This document shows positions 23,201-36,000 of a stretch of DNA of 64,000 bases, piece after piece (position 1 is the first letter of the stretch; every line of letters begins with the position of its first letter). A program made the position numbers and the translations under genes. The notes below the pieces were generated by a model, which saw nothing but the letters and a program-made list of their open reading frames with translations, did no database searches and was not told the origin of the DNA. Origin of the DNA: Larus michahellis. Taxonomy: Eukaryota; Chordata; Aves; Charadriiformes; Laridae. The stretch spans positions 51,309,324-51,373,323 of the forward strand of contig NC_133901.1 of NCBI RefSeq assembly GCF_964199755.1, read 5' to 3'.

Positions 23201-26200
23201 TGACTTCTGACTGTTAGCGTTAATTGTGGTGGTTAGGGGGATTGCTCTGCGTAAATCACCCAGGTTGCATGGCTTTACCGAGCGCTCGTCATGACAAGAG
23301 GGAAGGGTATGTTCTCCCTTTCCAAGCCTTCTCCTTTCAGTGGCAATGCTATTTCTTGCAATATTTATCTGATTTAGCCCCTAGCCCAGGACTTCAAACC
23401 ACAAATGAGGAGGCGGTTCTGTCTTGCGCTGCTCTCGGATCTAGCATGAGATCTCTCATTTACTTATATGTCGCACCTCTGCTGAGGTGCAGGCTGTGAA
23501 TTCACCTCCCAGCAGAATCCCCTTCCCATGCCCAGCAGTTTGGAGGTTTCTTGAAGACCACCTGCCTGCAGCCCGACGGTGGGCGCAGGCAGCAGAGGCA
23601 GCCAGAGGGCTGGGCTGGGCCGTGGGCAGAGCTGCACTGGCTACTGCACTGGCCCTTGCTGGACAATCCTGCTGCGAAGCTCGTGGGGTGGCCAGAGCTA
23701 CGCGTTCGGTGTCGGCAAGAGGTAAAGCAAGGAGGTGAGCAGGTAGATTTTGAGCTTTCCCTCATCTAGCCTTGTGCACAAGGTTTAGGTCTACTCTCCT
23801 TTCCCCTTTGCTATTGGCCTGAGATCCTAGGAGTGACTAGTTGCTGAACAAGGGTTGGAGCCAGCAGAGTGCTGTCCTTCGAGGTGGTCATTATGCCTTC
23901 AGCATCTCCCAGGAGCACTGAAAAGCAGGGATGTACCTGGTTGAAAACCTGCCTGATGCATCCAGCAGAGATCTAGGGCTGAAGCTGTGGCCAGGGTATC
24001 TCTCTGGGCGTGGATACAGCAGAGACTAGCTCTGGTGGTATTGAGCTGGGGTAGGAAAAAAGATCCCTTCCTGCAGCCTGGCATCTTCTCACCACTTGGG
24101 AAGATTTACAGCCTCCCCTGTTGCCTGATCGGGAGAAGGGATTCCTGAGACAGCACCTTTAGGGATTGCCCCCGATGTTGGAAGGGATGAAGCAGCCAAG
24201 AGCAGTCTGCAAGTCTGCTGTGTCAGCATCTGCCCCTGGCCTGAGGGCTGGAATTGACCCCTTGCTTGTCATTTGGATTTTGGTAGCCCCCAGAGGCAGA
24301 GCTGAGGGTGTCAGCAATGTCTGGCACATAGGTCCATGGCAGGGCATTGTCCTTGCTGAATATGGGTGACTTTTTTTTTTTTTAAATAACTATTCCTTTC
24401 ACCTGCACTGTTTCTTCACCTTTTCCTTGTTGCCCAATGGGAAAAAACCCCACCCCACATATAAAACCACCTCTTCTGCTCTTCTCAACACACTTAAATA
24501 TGTGTATGACCCCAGGTGCCCCAGGACAAGCCTGTACCTGTTCCTGTCATGAGGCATGTCCTGAGATCCCGCTGTCTTGGAGAAGGCCAGCAGCATGGGA
24601 CTGACATCCCTCCCTCTCTCCCCTGGAAGCTTGTACGCTCTGGAACTGCTGCATAATGTTCTAGCCAAATGCTTTACCTTCCCTTCTGTTGAGCAGGATA
24701 AATCCCTTTTGGGCCTCTCAAGTAGGCTGAGAACTAGACCAGCTTCGTGGGCTGTAGCTCTGTGGGGGCCAGCGTGAGCCAGCCTGTTCCTGCTGGCAGG
24801 GAGGCGGGATCCTGGGTAGATCCTTACTTTCCTTGCAGGGCTTCTGCTCTCTTCTCTCCAGCCCATCACCTTTGTCTCCATCTGCCTGGAGCTCTTCCTC
24901 TGTGGGTCCAACCATCCCTTGGTATCTGCTAGCATTTCTCATGTTTCTCATCGCTGCTGCAGGCACAGCCACCCAGTTGTCCCTGGGTGGGAAGGCTGAA
25001 AGCCCAAGCCCTAGTCGGGGTTGCCTTTGAAACAGGGGAGGGTCTCAGCTAGTGGCTGCTCTGTTTCTTTCCCATGTCCATGCCCACATGGGACAGGAAA
25101 GATATGTGAGGGGAGTATGGCACTTTTACTCTCCCATGTCTGCATCCCCATGCGGTATCTCTGGCCGGAGATATCCAGCTGCAGAGGGGGAGTCTGAAGA
25201 TTGTATTTAGCAGGATCTTATCCGTGACTTTCTTTCCTGCCTCTTAATTGATCAAGCAATAGTGGGGAGGCTGGCAGAAAATCTTGGACCAAATTCTGCT
25301 CTACCACATCCCTGCAGCCCCTCTGGGACTTCGTGTGTGGGGCCATCCAAAATCCACTTATAATTGTTCCCATTGTAACTTCTTCCTCCCACCACCCTTC
25401 CTAGCATGTCTGAACTGGGTCCTCAGGACACGGCTCTGCTTCTGACTATTCCCAAATAATTATCATGTAATTCTTCTCCCAAAATAATGTAAGGTGTGGG
25501 TGAGGCGCGTTCGCTTCCAGTGATGTAGCAACACCCCTTACACAACAGAAATGCTGGGTGTTTCACCAAACTGGGAATGGGATGACGGCTGTAGGAGTGT
25601 GACTAAGGGGCGTCAGTGTGCCACGGGTGTTGCACGTTATGTCTGGGTTTGCCTTCTCCCAGTGTATCAGTATCCTGGCGCCAGCTTCCCCTTCCCACCC
25701 CTTTCCCTGAGCCTCCCCGTCCTCCCATGGCTGATCTGTGGTGGAGCAGCTCTCCATCCAGACCCCTGACGTGCTCTCCGGGATTGTCGTTCCTCTGGGA
25801 GGGTCCCGCTGTGACCTGGGCTAGCTCCCGCCCCGTCTGTGCTGAGCGAGGTGGCATGCCAGCCTTGTGAGGGCCAAAGCCAGAGCGTGCCTCCAGGCAT
25901 TCCCCCCGGGCTCCGCAGGCCTCCCAGCGAGCTCACGCAGACATCAAGGGCTCAGAGGGAACCAGCCGTTCTGGCTGGGCAGAAATAGAAATGAAATCCA
26001 GCTGTGCTGGTTCTGTAGCGGTAACCGGGGGCTGAGCAGCGAGTGTCTCTGCTGGTGCTGTCACCCAGCAGAGCTCCTCCAGCCGCTCTCCTGCTCTGCA
26101 AGTCAGTCTGCTAGTTTTTGACCCTTAAGAGCACAGAGAAGAGGTTTTGAATTTCTGGAAAACTCCCCTGGTACACCCTGATATCTGATTTTGTTTGTTG

Positions 26201-26411
26201 GGGTTTTTTTATTTTTGTGTCTTTTTTTCTCTATTGTTTTTGTTACGTTTGTGTTTTTGTTTTTTTTTTTTTCCCCAGTGATAAACTCCAGACTGCTCTC
26301 CTCTCCCAGCTCATGAGCTTCTGGCTTGCAGCTACAATCCCGGTTGTTAGTTGCCCAAGTACATGACAGAGCATTTCATACTATGTTAATGGCATGTTTC
26401 TCTCCTTGCAG
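20281..26411 (+). other. Probable 5' UTR intron of the UGT8-like gene; no coding exon seen
   Basis: No recognised protein family appears in this 6-kb stretch. It holds an AT-rich minisatellite at 21940-22020, several poly-T runs, and a strong pyrimidine tract with acceptor TTTTTCCCCAG ending at 26278 that could start an alternative 5' exon. If the CpG island at 19.5-20.3 kb is the promoter, this is one long intron. Confidence 0.5.
21940..22020 (+). repeat. AT-rich 22-bp minisatellite, about 3.7 copies
   Basis: Copies start at 21940, 21962, 21984 and 22006, each opening ACTAATA and containing a TATACTGTAAT-like end with a few substitutions. Units contain self-complementary parts (TACTAGTA, AATATT), so the array can form hairpins. 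Confidence 0.9.
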
Positions 26412-26413
26412 TG

Positions 26414-29400
26414 ATGAAGGTGATGAAGGTGCTACCGTGCCCTGCTGCTCTTTTCTTCCTACTGGCTGCACTCAGTCTGGAGCCATGTCACTGTGCCAAG
26501 GTGCTCATCATGCCCACCATAGTCTTCGACAGCCACTTGCGAGTCTTCATGCGAGTGGCGGAGGCACTGACTGACCGGGGCCATGACCCTGTGCTGCTTC
26601 TTCATGAGGGTCGGGATGTGGAAACCTACCTGCCCGGCTTCCGCATGCAGAGGTACTGGGGTATCTTCAGCACCGAGAGCGCAGATGCCTGGGTGCAGGA
26701 GAAGATAAAGCGTGTCTTCCAAGGGAAGATGACCTCTCTGGAGATGTTTTCCTTTTTGGAGAAGTACCTGGAAAACTGTGACCTAGTGCTGGGAAACTCT
26801 ACCCTTCTGCAGAAACTCCAGCATGAGCACTTTGACCTGCTGTTGGTGGACCCCAATGAGATGTGTGGCTTTATCCTGGCCCACATTCTCCATGTCAAAT
26901 ATGCTGTGATCTCCACTGGTTTCTGGTTCCCAGCGGAGATTGGTGCAACTTCCCCCATTGCCTATGTCCCCGAATTCAATTCCCTGATGACAGACAGGAT
27001 GGACTTCTTTGGTAGGACTTGGAATCTCCTAGTATACATGATCACTCGCGTGGCCACAAAGCTGGTCATCCTGCCCAAGTTTGAACGTCTCATGGACAAG
27101 CACAGAGTGGAGCCAAAGACATCCATGTTGGACCTTGTCCATGGAACTAGCCTCTTCTTCCTCTGCAACGATGTGGTGCTGGACTTTCCCCGGCCAACGC
27201 TCCCCCATGTCATTTTCACAGGGGGGATCCTCGCTGAGCCTGCAAAGCCCCTCCCGGTGGTAAGTGCAGGGAAGCTTTGAGCTGGGATTGCACATGAACC
27301 TGGGGAGTTACTCAGTGCGACTCTGCTTTTGAAGAGCCTTGTGAACACTCTGACACCCCAGCAGCCTGGAAAGCTGCTGTGTTTTGGTGCCTGGCTGCAG
27401 CAGGGAGACAGGGAGCACTGAGGGCTGTGAGGTTGCAGGGAGGATGTAGAATTAAGTTGTCCACCCTGAAGCAGGATTTGGCTTCGCTGTCCGTGTAAAA
27501 TGGTGTGGGGAAGTCCTAAATTGGCAGTGTTGCCCCTAGGACTTCATCATGAGTAGTTTTTTGCTCCTATACTTGAAGTGGAAATGGGAAGAACAAGTAG
27601 TCTTCATTGCTTCATCACTGATTTATGTAAATTCAGAATTTCCTCCTTAATCCTGTTTTTTCTTGCAGGGCGTTTCTGCTCTTGAGCTTGTAGTCTTAAG
27701 AACTCCTAGAGGAGAGCTGTGCTTTTTCCCTCATCAAATTCAATGTGGAATCCCAATGTGTACGAAACTGAACATCCCCTTTTTCTCAAGGTCCATCCCT
27801 GAGGAAAAACTCCCCAGGCATCCCAGAGGTTTTCTCTGGCCTGTACCTCACTATCCCCAGTAATAAATTCAGAGGGACAAGCGCTTGAAGCCTCCAACTG
27901 AAGACAGTGTTGGAACAGTGCAGGACCTGTCTGCCATTCCTCCCATTACCTTACTGCTCTTCCAAACACTGAGGGAAAGTAGAAACTGGATAATGACACT
28001 CGGACAGTTGGGTTGTCCTGGTGTCCCAACTGAAGGTCTGAAATGGAGATAAGATTCAAGTTTCAAATGATCAGAGGCCTGTCAAGATCTCTCATGGCAG
28101 CTTTAATAGAGACAATTTTTTGCGTGCCGATTTTTTTCAGTTAAAAGGAAAAAGTGAGGTCAGGTGCTTTAGAACAGAAGTTTTTCATATGCGTATGGCT
28201 GCACATCGCCCTCTCCCATGTGGCACTGCATGCAGGTAATGCAATGCATGTAGGGTGCTCCAAAAGCTGTGTCAGAGAGCAGCTACCTCACAGGTCTTGC
28301 AAAACACTGGCTTGGTCCAACCTGGCCACGTACACACCTGCCTTATAAAGAAGGGAGTTGTTTGCTGGGGCATTACTCATGTGCTTCGCAGCTTCCAGAA
28401 CTGATCCCAGGGTGCCTAAGGGAAGAATGATGGAGATAAGCCTGGAGCCCTGCAGTAGGCGGCGGCTGTCATGCTAGCAGTCAGGCATGTGCGTACCCAG
28501 GTTACAGAATGACAGCAGAAGAGAGGGCCTCTGTAGGTCTAGGTGTAGCTTAAGGAATCTCCCATCTGAACTGGAGCAGAGTTACGTAATTAAGGTGTTT
28601 ATTTCCTCATATTTGAAACACTATGATTGTGAGTTCCTTTAATTAGGACACAATAAAACATAGATATGTACCTGAGAGATGGTGAGAACTTTCGGTGGTC
28701 AGCCATGCTTCCCCGGCAACTTGAATGCTATTTCTGAAAGTCAAAGGTTAAGGCACAATTATAATGGATAACATAATCATCTGTTTTATGGGTCATTGTA
28801 ACATGAAAACTTTTGGATTCTTGGTTGCTGGGTTGGTTTAGGTCTTTTTAAGCTCTTCTGCAAAGTTCGGTTTGAGTCCCTGAAGCATATGACAAAGGAC
28901 CAACATCCACAGAAAGTAACACTAAAACATGCTTTGTAACTCTTCTGTACCATGATCCCCCAACCTGTAGACTACTACTAATAAGATATTCTGAATTAAC
29001 CATCCTTTTTTTCTCCTTTAATAACAGGAAGAACTATTTTTTTGCCCTTCATGTTCTTCTACAGTGTTTATTTCAAGGAAGCGTTCGTATTCAAAGAAAG
29101 ATTTTAGGAAACTTCCCTAAAACGCTCCTGACTGCGATACCTGAAAAACTTGAAGGAGGATGGAATCCCTAATGAGAAATAGGCTCAGCCCAGCCTGGCA
29201 TAAAAGGGAATAGTCTGTGTTTGCTCCACAGCAGCTGTGGTGGCTGATTTCTTCATCATGCAGCCTTCTGGCCCCAGTTGAAAAAAGTACGGACTCTGTT
29301 TTAGATACATATCTGTTTATGTAGCATTACAAGTAAATGAAGGACAAACAGCTGTGCTTTTTCCTGGAGCTGTAGCTACCTCTCTGCCTAATGACCAAAC

Positions 29401-32400
29401 ACTAAATCTGCTCCCTGCAAGTAGCTGTCAAGGATGGGTAGAAGTCTCCTGGCAGGATGGCAAAACCTGCTGTCACCTCCAGAAGCCTTCAACATCGGAG
29501 AGTTTGTGGGGAATCACCAGCAAGATGTTGTTCCCCACTCTGCCCAGACGATGTTTCGTCTGTTGTATCAGCCTACAGCTAGAGACCCTGACAGGCCTTT
29601 TCTTTTTACTCCAATTTCCATTCACTGCTCTGGCTGGTCCTATGTGGGCCCTACGTTTTCAGAGACCTCCTTGCCAAAGAGGAATTGCGTTACCTCTGAA
29701 GCAGGAGGTAACGCTATGAAATGCAAGTTTTGGACACCTCCCTGCAAGCTCCCAAGCCCAGCAGGTCCTCAAGTAATTTCTGCCGGGCCGGCTGCAGAAA
29801 TCACAGCGGTTTTAGAGTTTGTTGCCTGGTCAAAACCACGTAGCTTTGTGCTCCGGGTGGATTTGGCTTCATCCTTTCCATAGATAGTTTTCTGCTGGCA
29901 GAGGCAACAGTGGGAAGGGCCTTTCTCCAACAAGACTTCAAGGCAGCTCTGTGTGTTTTGCCTGCAGGGTCTGCGTCTCTGGGTGGAAGCAGCAGATGCA
30001 GGTGTTGTTGTTGTCTCCTTCGGGATTGGGATCCGAGCTCTTCCGAGCGACTTGGTGGAGAAGATGGCTGGCGCGTTTGCTCGCCTCCCACAAAGGGTGG
30101 TGTGGAGGTGAGGTGGAACGAGATTCCTCTTAACTTGAGTTAGATGAAAATCAATGTGGAGGGCCAATTCATCTCAAAACATGGAATTTGCTTTCCATTT
30201 CTTAATCTGACTGAATTTATGATTGTTCTTTTTGTGTTTCTTTTTCCTTTTTCTTTTTTTTTTTTTTTTTTTCCCCCCCGTCCTTTACCTCCTCCCACAG
30301 ATACTTCGGGCAGAAGCCAAGAAACCTGGGTGAGAATACACTGATGATGGGGTGGCTGCCTCAGAACGACCTGCTAGGTAAGGCTGGGCTGTGTGTGTGT
30401 GTGCGCCGCCAGCAACATCCCTGGAGTTTAGCCCAAACCACAGAAAAGGCATACAAGGACAACAGCACCTGTGTGGGTCTAAGTCTGTTGCTTGTTGTGA
30501 GCCTGATCTGTACAAAACATGGTCCTCACCTAACACCTGCTTGAGGCTGCATCTTGGCCCCTATCTCCCTCCTCCTCCAGGTGCTACTCGTCAAGTTTTG
30601 GGCTGCTGAAATCCAGGTGTGTTCCCAAAGGGTAGCTCCCTCTCTGCGCAGCATGCCTGGTTTTCCCTAAACAGACGTCAAGGCTGTGTGTTGAGGAAGC
30701 CACTGGTAGCCCTGTTTCAGCATGGGAGGCACTGACCTGCTGCTATTTTTTTTTTGCCTGCAGGCCATCCCAATGTGAAAGCCTTCGTCAGCCACTGTGG
30801 GATGAACGGTGTGTTTGAAGCAATTTATCACGGTGTGCCAGTGGTGGGATTTCCTTTCTACGGGGACCAGTTTGACATCATGACCAGAGTGCAGGCAAAG
30901 GGCATGGGCATCCTCATGGACTGGAGTAGAGTAAAAGAGGAGGATCTTTACCAGGCCGTTGTCAAAGTTATCTCTGACCCCAGGTGAGGCATCTGGAAGC
31001 ATCGAGCTCTTCCTTGATGCAGTCCATACGTAGGGACCAGCGTGTCTTTGTGTTGACCCCTATCTACACAGCCTGTGGTGGCTTCTGGACCAAGCAGAGT
31101 TACAAGTATTGCTCAGCTGGCCAGATGTGCTAGTGCCTTGAAATCCTGAGATGCGGTCCAGGAGGAGACACTCCAATGTTTGCTGTCAGAGAGCGTAATC
31201 TAGTCCTGTTTGGCTCTGACTGTAATTTTCTCAGAAGGCTTTCTGAGATGCTGAGGCACAAACCTCTTCTCCTTTTAATGCCAGTGTGTCATCAGGGAAA
31301 GTGAGATCACAACCTCACCTTGGGATATCCCCGGTCTTCTCCAAACAGCTTTCTGTACAAAGAGTTAGCGCAGGCACTGGACTGTAGGTACTGCTCCATC
31401 TGTTCCTTCTGACAGCCAGATACTCTGCCCTTTCCTGGATCCGCTGCAGCACAGCGAGGCAGGGCTCCCACCTTCTAACAGCACACATGCAACTGCTGGT
31501 GTTTGAAATGCTGTCCGAGAGCTTGATTATTGTTTTTTTATTAGCTATAAGGAGCTCTCAACTCCTCACCTCAGTGTCAGTTGTTAAGGCATTGCAACTC
31601 GGTACCTTGAAGGATTTGGCCAGTCATCATAGAATCATAGAATCTTCATGGTTGGAAAGGACCTTTGAGATCATTGAGTCCAACCGTACACACACACAAA
31701 AAAAAAAAGCAAACAAAACAAAAAAAATCAAAAACAAAAAAAAAAAACCCAACCCCTACAATCTTTTTCACTAGAGCATGCAAGTATTCAACTGCTGCTT
31801 GATGCTGGGTGAGGTCTTTGGGTGCAAACTCCCCCCAGAAAGCAACAATCCACATGAACCCACTGAGCAGGGACTTGAGACCTGAACTGCCGGTCTTGTT
31901 AAAAATACACAAAAGTACAATGCACTCTGGCTTGTGCTGCCATGGCTAACGACTGCTATCGGAGAGGCTTTCAGAGGCAGGTAGGAAGAGAATGGTGGAA
32001 GAAATTTGCCCCTCTCCCAAGGTATCATTTGGAACTTGAAAGCACCACTGGACATCTTGGACCACTTCTCAGCTGTGAAGTTCCTGTCAGAAGGATAACT
32101 TCTTGTCATCTTCCCTTGCAGCTACAGAAAAGCGGCCAAGCTCATCTCGGCTCTGCACCTGGACAGACCAATGCACGCTCTCAATAGGACAGTGTACTGG
32201 CTGGAGTACATCCTTCGTCACGATGGGGCACCCTTTCTTCGCCCAGCTGTCTACGACCTCTCCTTGTATGAGTACTTCTGCCTGGACATCTTGGCTCTTC
32301 TCTTGCTGTGTCTGGCCGGTATTGGATTCGTCCTCTACAAATCAGTGGCATGGTGCAGAAGGAAGGGGGCCAGCCCTGTGTACCAGAACGGCAATTGCAT

Positions 32401-32437
32401 GAAAGGCCACTTCACAGAAGAGAAGAAATTGCAGTAG
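26414..32437 (+). CDS. UDP-glycosyltransferase, UGT8 (ceramide galactosyltransferase)-like, complete, five coding exons
   Basis: This is a family 1 (UGT) enzyme that should transfer a sugar from a UDP-sugar to a lipophilic acceptor in the ER lumen. Exons: 26414-27259, 29968-30107, 30301-30377, 30764-30983, 32122-32437; 1599 bases, 532 residues, phases 0,2,1,2. The closest family is UGT8, about 541 residues, which makes galactosylceramide from UDP-galactose. Features: signal peptide 1-28; catalytic His41 (FDSHL) and LLVDPNEMCGF with the partner Asp; AYVPEFNSLMTDRM and DLVHGTS, typical of UGT8; donor-binding signature at 362-398 (VSHCGMN, YHGVPVVG, GDQFD); one membrane segment about 482-500; cytosolic tail ending KKLQ, a KKXX ER-retrieval signal. 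Odd points: UGT8 has HGG and, as I recall it, GDH where this protein has HCG and GDQ. The acceptor AG ends 2 bases before the first ATG, and Met4 is an alternative start. Its position between NOLC1 and PITX3 makes it a paralogue, not UGT8 itself. Substrate and donor are unknown. Confidence 0.93.
31628..31752 (-). mobile_element. CR1 3'-end fragment and A-rich tract in intron 4 of the UGT8-like gene
   Basis: Positions 31628-31688 match the CR1 3' terminus on the minus strand (CATAGAATCATAGAAT, GGTTGGAAAGGACC, GAGTCCAACC). They are followed on the plus strand by (CA)n and a long A-rich tract with C interruptions up to about 31752. The fragment has no coding content. Confidence 0.85.
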
Positions 32438-33075
32438 TGGCTCGGCGTGTTCCAGGGCACATCCTGTCACTGTGAAATGAACTGCTGCTGTGCCAAGAAA
32501 TGTACGGCACGCAGGCACGGAGAGAGGTGAAAGAGGTCTGGATGAGAAGAATGGTGCGGGGGGAGGGAGGAGTATTGCGAAGTCCTGCGTGCACACCTCT
32601 GTGTACAGCACCTGTGGGCGGGGGCGCGAATCCAGGCGTGGGTGGAAGCACTTGGCCAGGATGCTGGGAATGGGGCATGGGTAGGTAGACTTCCAGGGAG
32701 GAGTGCAAGTTGTTCCCTTTCTATTGCACGTTGGTTTAGATGCTGGTGTTGCTCTTCTGGCTTTTTGGATCTCCATGGAGGCTCTGGAGGTGTAGGAATA
32801 GCATTTCATGCGTGGCAGACACCGTTTCTCCTCTGCCTTGTTACCAAGAGCCCCGGGAGTCAGGATTCCTTTATGTGCAGGTGAGGACCTGAAGTAGAGT
32901 TGTGGACAGGGAAAGGCACTGCAAGTATCATCTACAAGAGAATGAAATCGGTCTGGTTTAAGTTCTGTGCGTAAATATTGTGCTTCCTGCTTCCATCAAC
33001 CCTCTGCAATCCTGTTTGTGTTTGAGCTAAATTATTATTATTTTTTTTTAAATAAAGTTATATTCTTTCCCCTGT
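32438..33075 (+). other. 3' UTR and polyadenylation signal of the UGT8-like gene
   Basis: From the TAG at 32435-32437 the 3' UTR runs to a canonical AATAAA at 33051-33056, followed by a GT-rich downstream element (CCCTGTGTGGC). That gives a 3' UTR of about 635 bases. An intact 3' end supports a functional gene. Confidence 0.8.
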
Positions 33076-36000
33076 GTGGCAGTTCTCTCGGCATGTTGTT
33101 CAAGCAAGATTAAAGCCCTTTATTCTTCTTGTCACTGCTGCTACGGTCTCCACGTAGCTCTGGACCCCTCCAGACCTCCATCAGCAACTTGTTTTGGTCT
33201 TCCCACAGGATTTCAGGCAGTGCCTTTCCTCCTCTGCCAGCATGTGACACTCACCCCCATGCCCATGGAGACTCCAAACATGTGATAAAAGAAGAATTTG
33301 GAACAGATGCAAGTGCCAGGACCACAGGAAGAGCAGCCAGTAGCTTGGAGTGCTGGTCATAGGCAATGAGCCATACAGCACGTTTATAGAAGCAACAAGC
33401 TCTGCTCTTTCTGAAGAAAACAGACATGTCTGCTCATTTCAAAGTGAGCAGTCATACTGTGCCCGGCTTGGGGACATGGTCTGGAGTGATACCATGTGTT
33501 TCTGCTCACCCTGGCTTCTAAGGCAAACCCATGCTTGGGTGCAATTGCAGAACCACCGGCAGCGGTGGCTGATGGTCCAACTGGCAATGGTGCATGCTGA
33601 GGGTCATGGGCTCCACTCTGTGCTCTCGGCTGGGGCAATCAGAGTGCTGGGCACCAGCTGGAGAGTAACATCATTGCCAAAGCTGCCCTTACTGGTGTTT
33701 CCAGGCTCTGCTCTTGCTTGCTATTGCATGTGTTTCTCCTTTCAGATGAAAGGCGCATTGCCACGTGCGACCTAGCCAACAGTAGTTTGGCTGGGCTCCT
33801 GGGATGCTCTGGGTTGGGACAGTGCCAAACTCAGTGGCTCCTCTGAGTCCTGGCAGTGCTTCCCTCCCTCCCCAACCCTCAGCTTGCAGAGGGGCTGCGG
33901 TGAAGAAGGCGCTGGATAAGAATCCCATTTGCTATCAGGGATGGATGATAAGAGCCCATAGACCTAAGCTGGGACCTGTAACTATCCCATCGCAGAAGTC
34001 GTTCTTCCTGGAGTTTCTTGCTGCTTCCTGGGATGCCAAAGCCTGGCCATGGTCAGTGGTGGGCATGGCAACCCATCAGTCTTGCTCGGTAGCAGTCCCA
34101 TGTGGCTTCATGCTGAGAATGTGGAGTCTAATCGTCTCCAATGTGGGGTGGGTGGAGATCAGAGCACAGAGAGCTGCTAATAAATAGGTAGCAAGGGAAA
34201 AGCAGGGATTGTAGATAAGTAGTAGAAACTGGGTACCTGGTACCTTTCTGCCTGTGAACTGAAATTTAAAGGTTGATGCTGTTTGGGTTTTTTTGTTGGT
34301 TTTTTTTTGCAGGGAGTTGGGGGGGAGATATTGGTACAAGTTTTGCAGCATGTCTGCTCATTGCCAGTTGTCCTATGGTGGCTCTGTTGTCATCTCCTGG
34401 CAGATGAGAGTGGACAAGGGCGTGGAGGTGGAAGAGGGAGATCATTACCGCTGCCTATGTGAGAGTTTGGCTATTTAGATTAGCCTGGATGTAGCAAGTG
34501 AGTTGGGAAGCCTGTGGCTTTGTGGCAGAGCTGGTTTGCTTTGAGCCTAAAGAGAAGAAAAAGGAGCAAGGGGACAAATGCACCGTGTTTGCAAACCGAT
34601 GCTTCAGCTATGTGGCTTCTCTCCATCCCCCACAGCCCGGCCATGTGGCAAAAGGCTTCAATTTGGCTGTTTCCCACAGCAGTCATCTCCAGCCTTGGAG
34701 GTGCTGTGGGAGAGGGTACCAGCATCAGCTTTTCCCGTCAAAATCTTCCAGGCCGGATGCAGATTACCAGTGCCGGCACTGCAGAGGAAACAGGAGCACC
34801 GTGGCCCGATGGGGCCAGAGACCCGCACGTTGTTTTGCTTGCAAGTAAAAGCAGAGAGAAATGTTTGAGACCCAAGGAGCCTGTGTGGGCTTACACAAAC
34901 CTGAGTCTATTTTCCAGCTTACTGGGGATGCTGCCTTCTTGCTAGTCACAATTTCAGAAAGACGTTCAAGCTAGCACCACATGCAGTGTTAGTGTGGTGT
35001 CTCCTATCAGATATGTCCTTAACTCCTTGAGCTTTTCATGACTCCTTTCATTTCCAAAGCAGAGCCGAGTTAGGAGGCAGGTCTACCCAGAGAGTCAAAA
35101 TATATATAGCGCATTAAAAAATGATTCAACAATTTGGTGAGAACTATTTTTAATGGAGCAAAGCGCAAACCTGCCCAAGGATCCTGTGAGTAAGAAGTGG
35201 ATGTTCAAAAAAGCATCCCTGAAGTGAAGAGTCTTCCCCAGGAAAAGCTGTGTTCAGGCTTAGAGACTGTCAGGAGCTATTCTTTGAGTTATGGGGGGCA
35301 AGTTCTGGAAGTATTTGGATATATCCCAATATATCTCTCTCGTCTTTTAACGAGAGCGCTTTCTCTTTTTACTTTTGTCCTTGTTATTCTTTCAGTATTG
35401 AATACAGAAGGAAAGTATAACAAAGCCTTAAGCTGGTTATTAAGTTCAATTATGAATAATGAGCAGCCTGTCACATGCATTAAAAGCCCTGGTGGGGGAA
35501 GGGCTGTAGGTGAGCTTTACCCTTCAGGCAGCTCTGCCTGCAGCTTGGTACACGATTTCTGGGCAAGGTGCTTCTCAGATACCATGTGCCCTCCCCTGTC
35601 ACAGGCACTGAAGCGGGCAGGTAGGGCTGTGGCATAACTTAGGAAATTAAAACCATGGTTTATGAGGCAGCAAGCAGGGAACAAGCCTTTTTTTTTGTTG
35701 TTTGTTTGTTTTTCTTTTTCTCTTCCCCCCTCAAGGAAAAGTAGGAGGTCACGAGTCAATGCTTTTTCGAGGCCTGAAGAAGCCTTCCCCAGGAGCTGCA
35801 AGCCCCGTTGAGCCCTGCGCGGTGCAGAGCTGCCTCCTGCCCCTCCGTCTTGCTCTTGGCAAGGCCCGGGGTGGGGGCTGGAGCGGGATGCCGAAAGCCT
35901 GGCAGTCTGGCTTCTGCCTGCAAAGCTCCCTGCCGGGGCCCCGAGTGGCTCTCTCTGCGGGCAGGGAGGCGTTCGGGGCACGCATGAGCCAGCTTTTCAG

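Noticed and set aside
24399-24935. 178-codon minus-strand frame
   Set aside because: No recognisable domain, no splice or promoter context and low-complexity composition; best read as chance.
29354-29883. Overlapping plus-strand frames just before exon 2 of the UGT8-like gene
   Set aside because: They do not match the UGT family. The UGT exon itself starts at 29968 after a CAG acceptor and continues the protein in frame.
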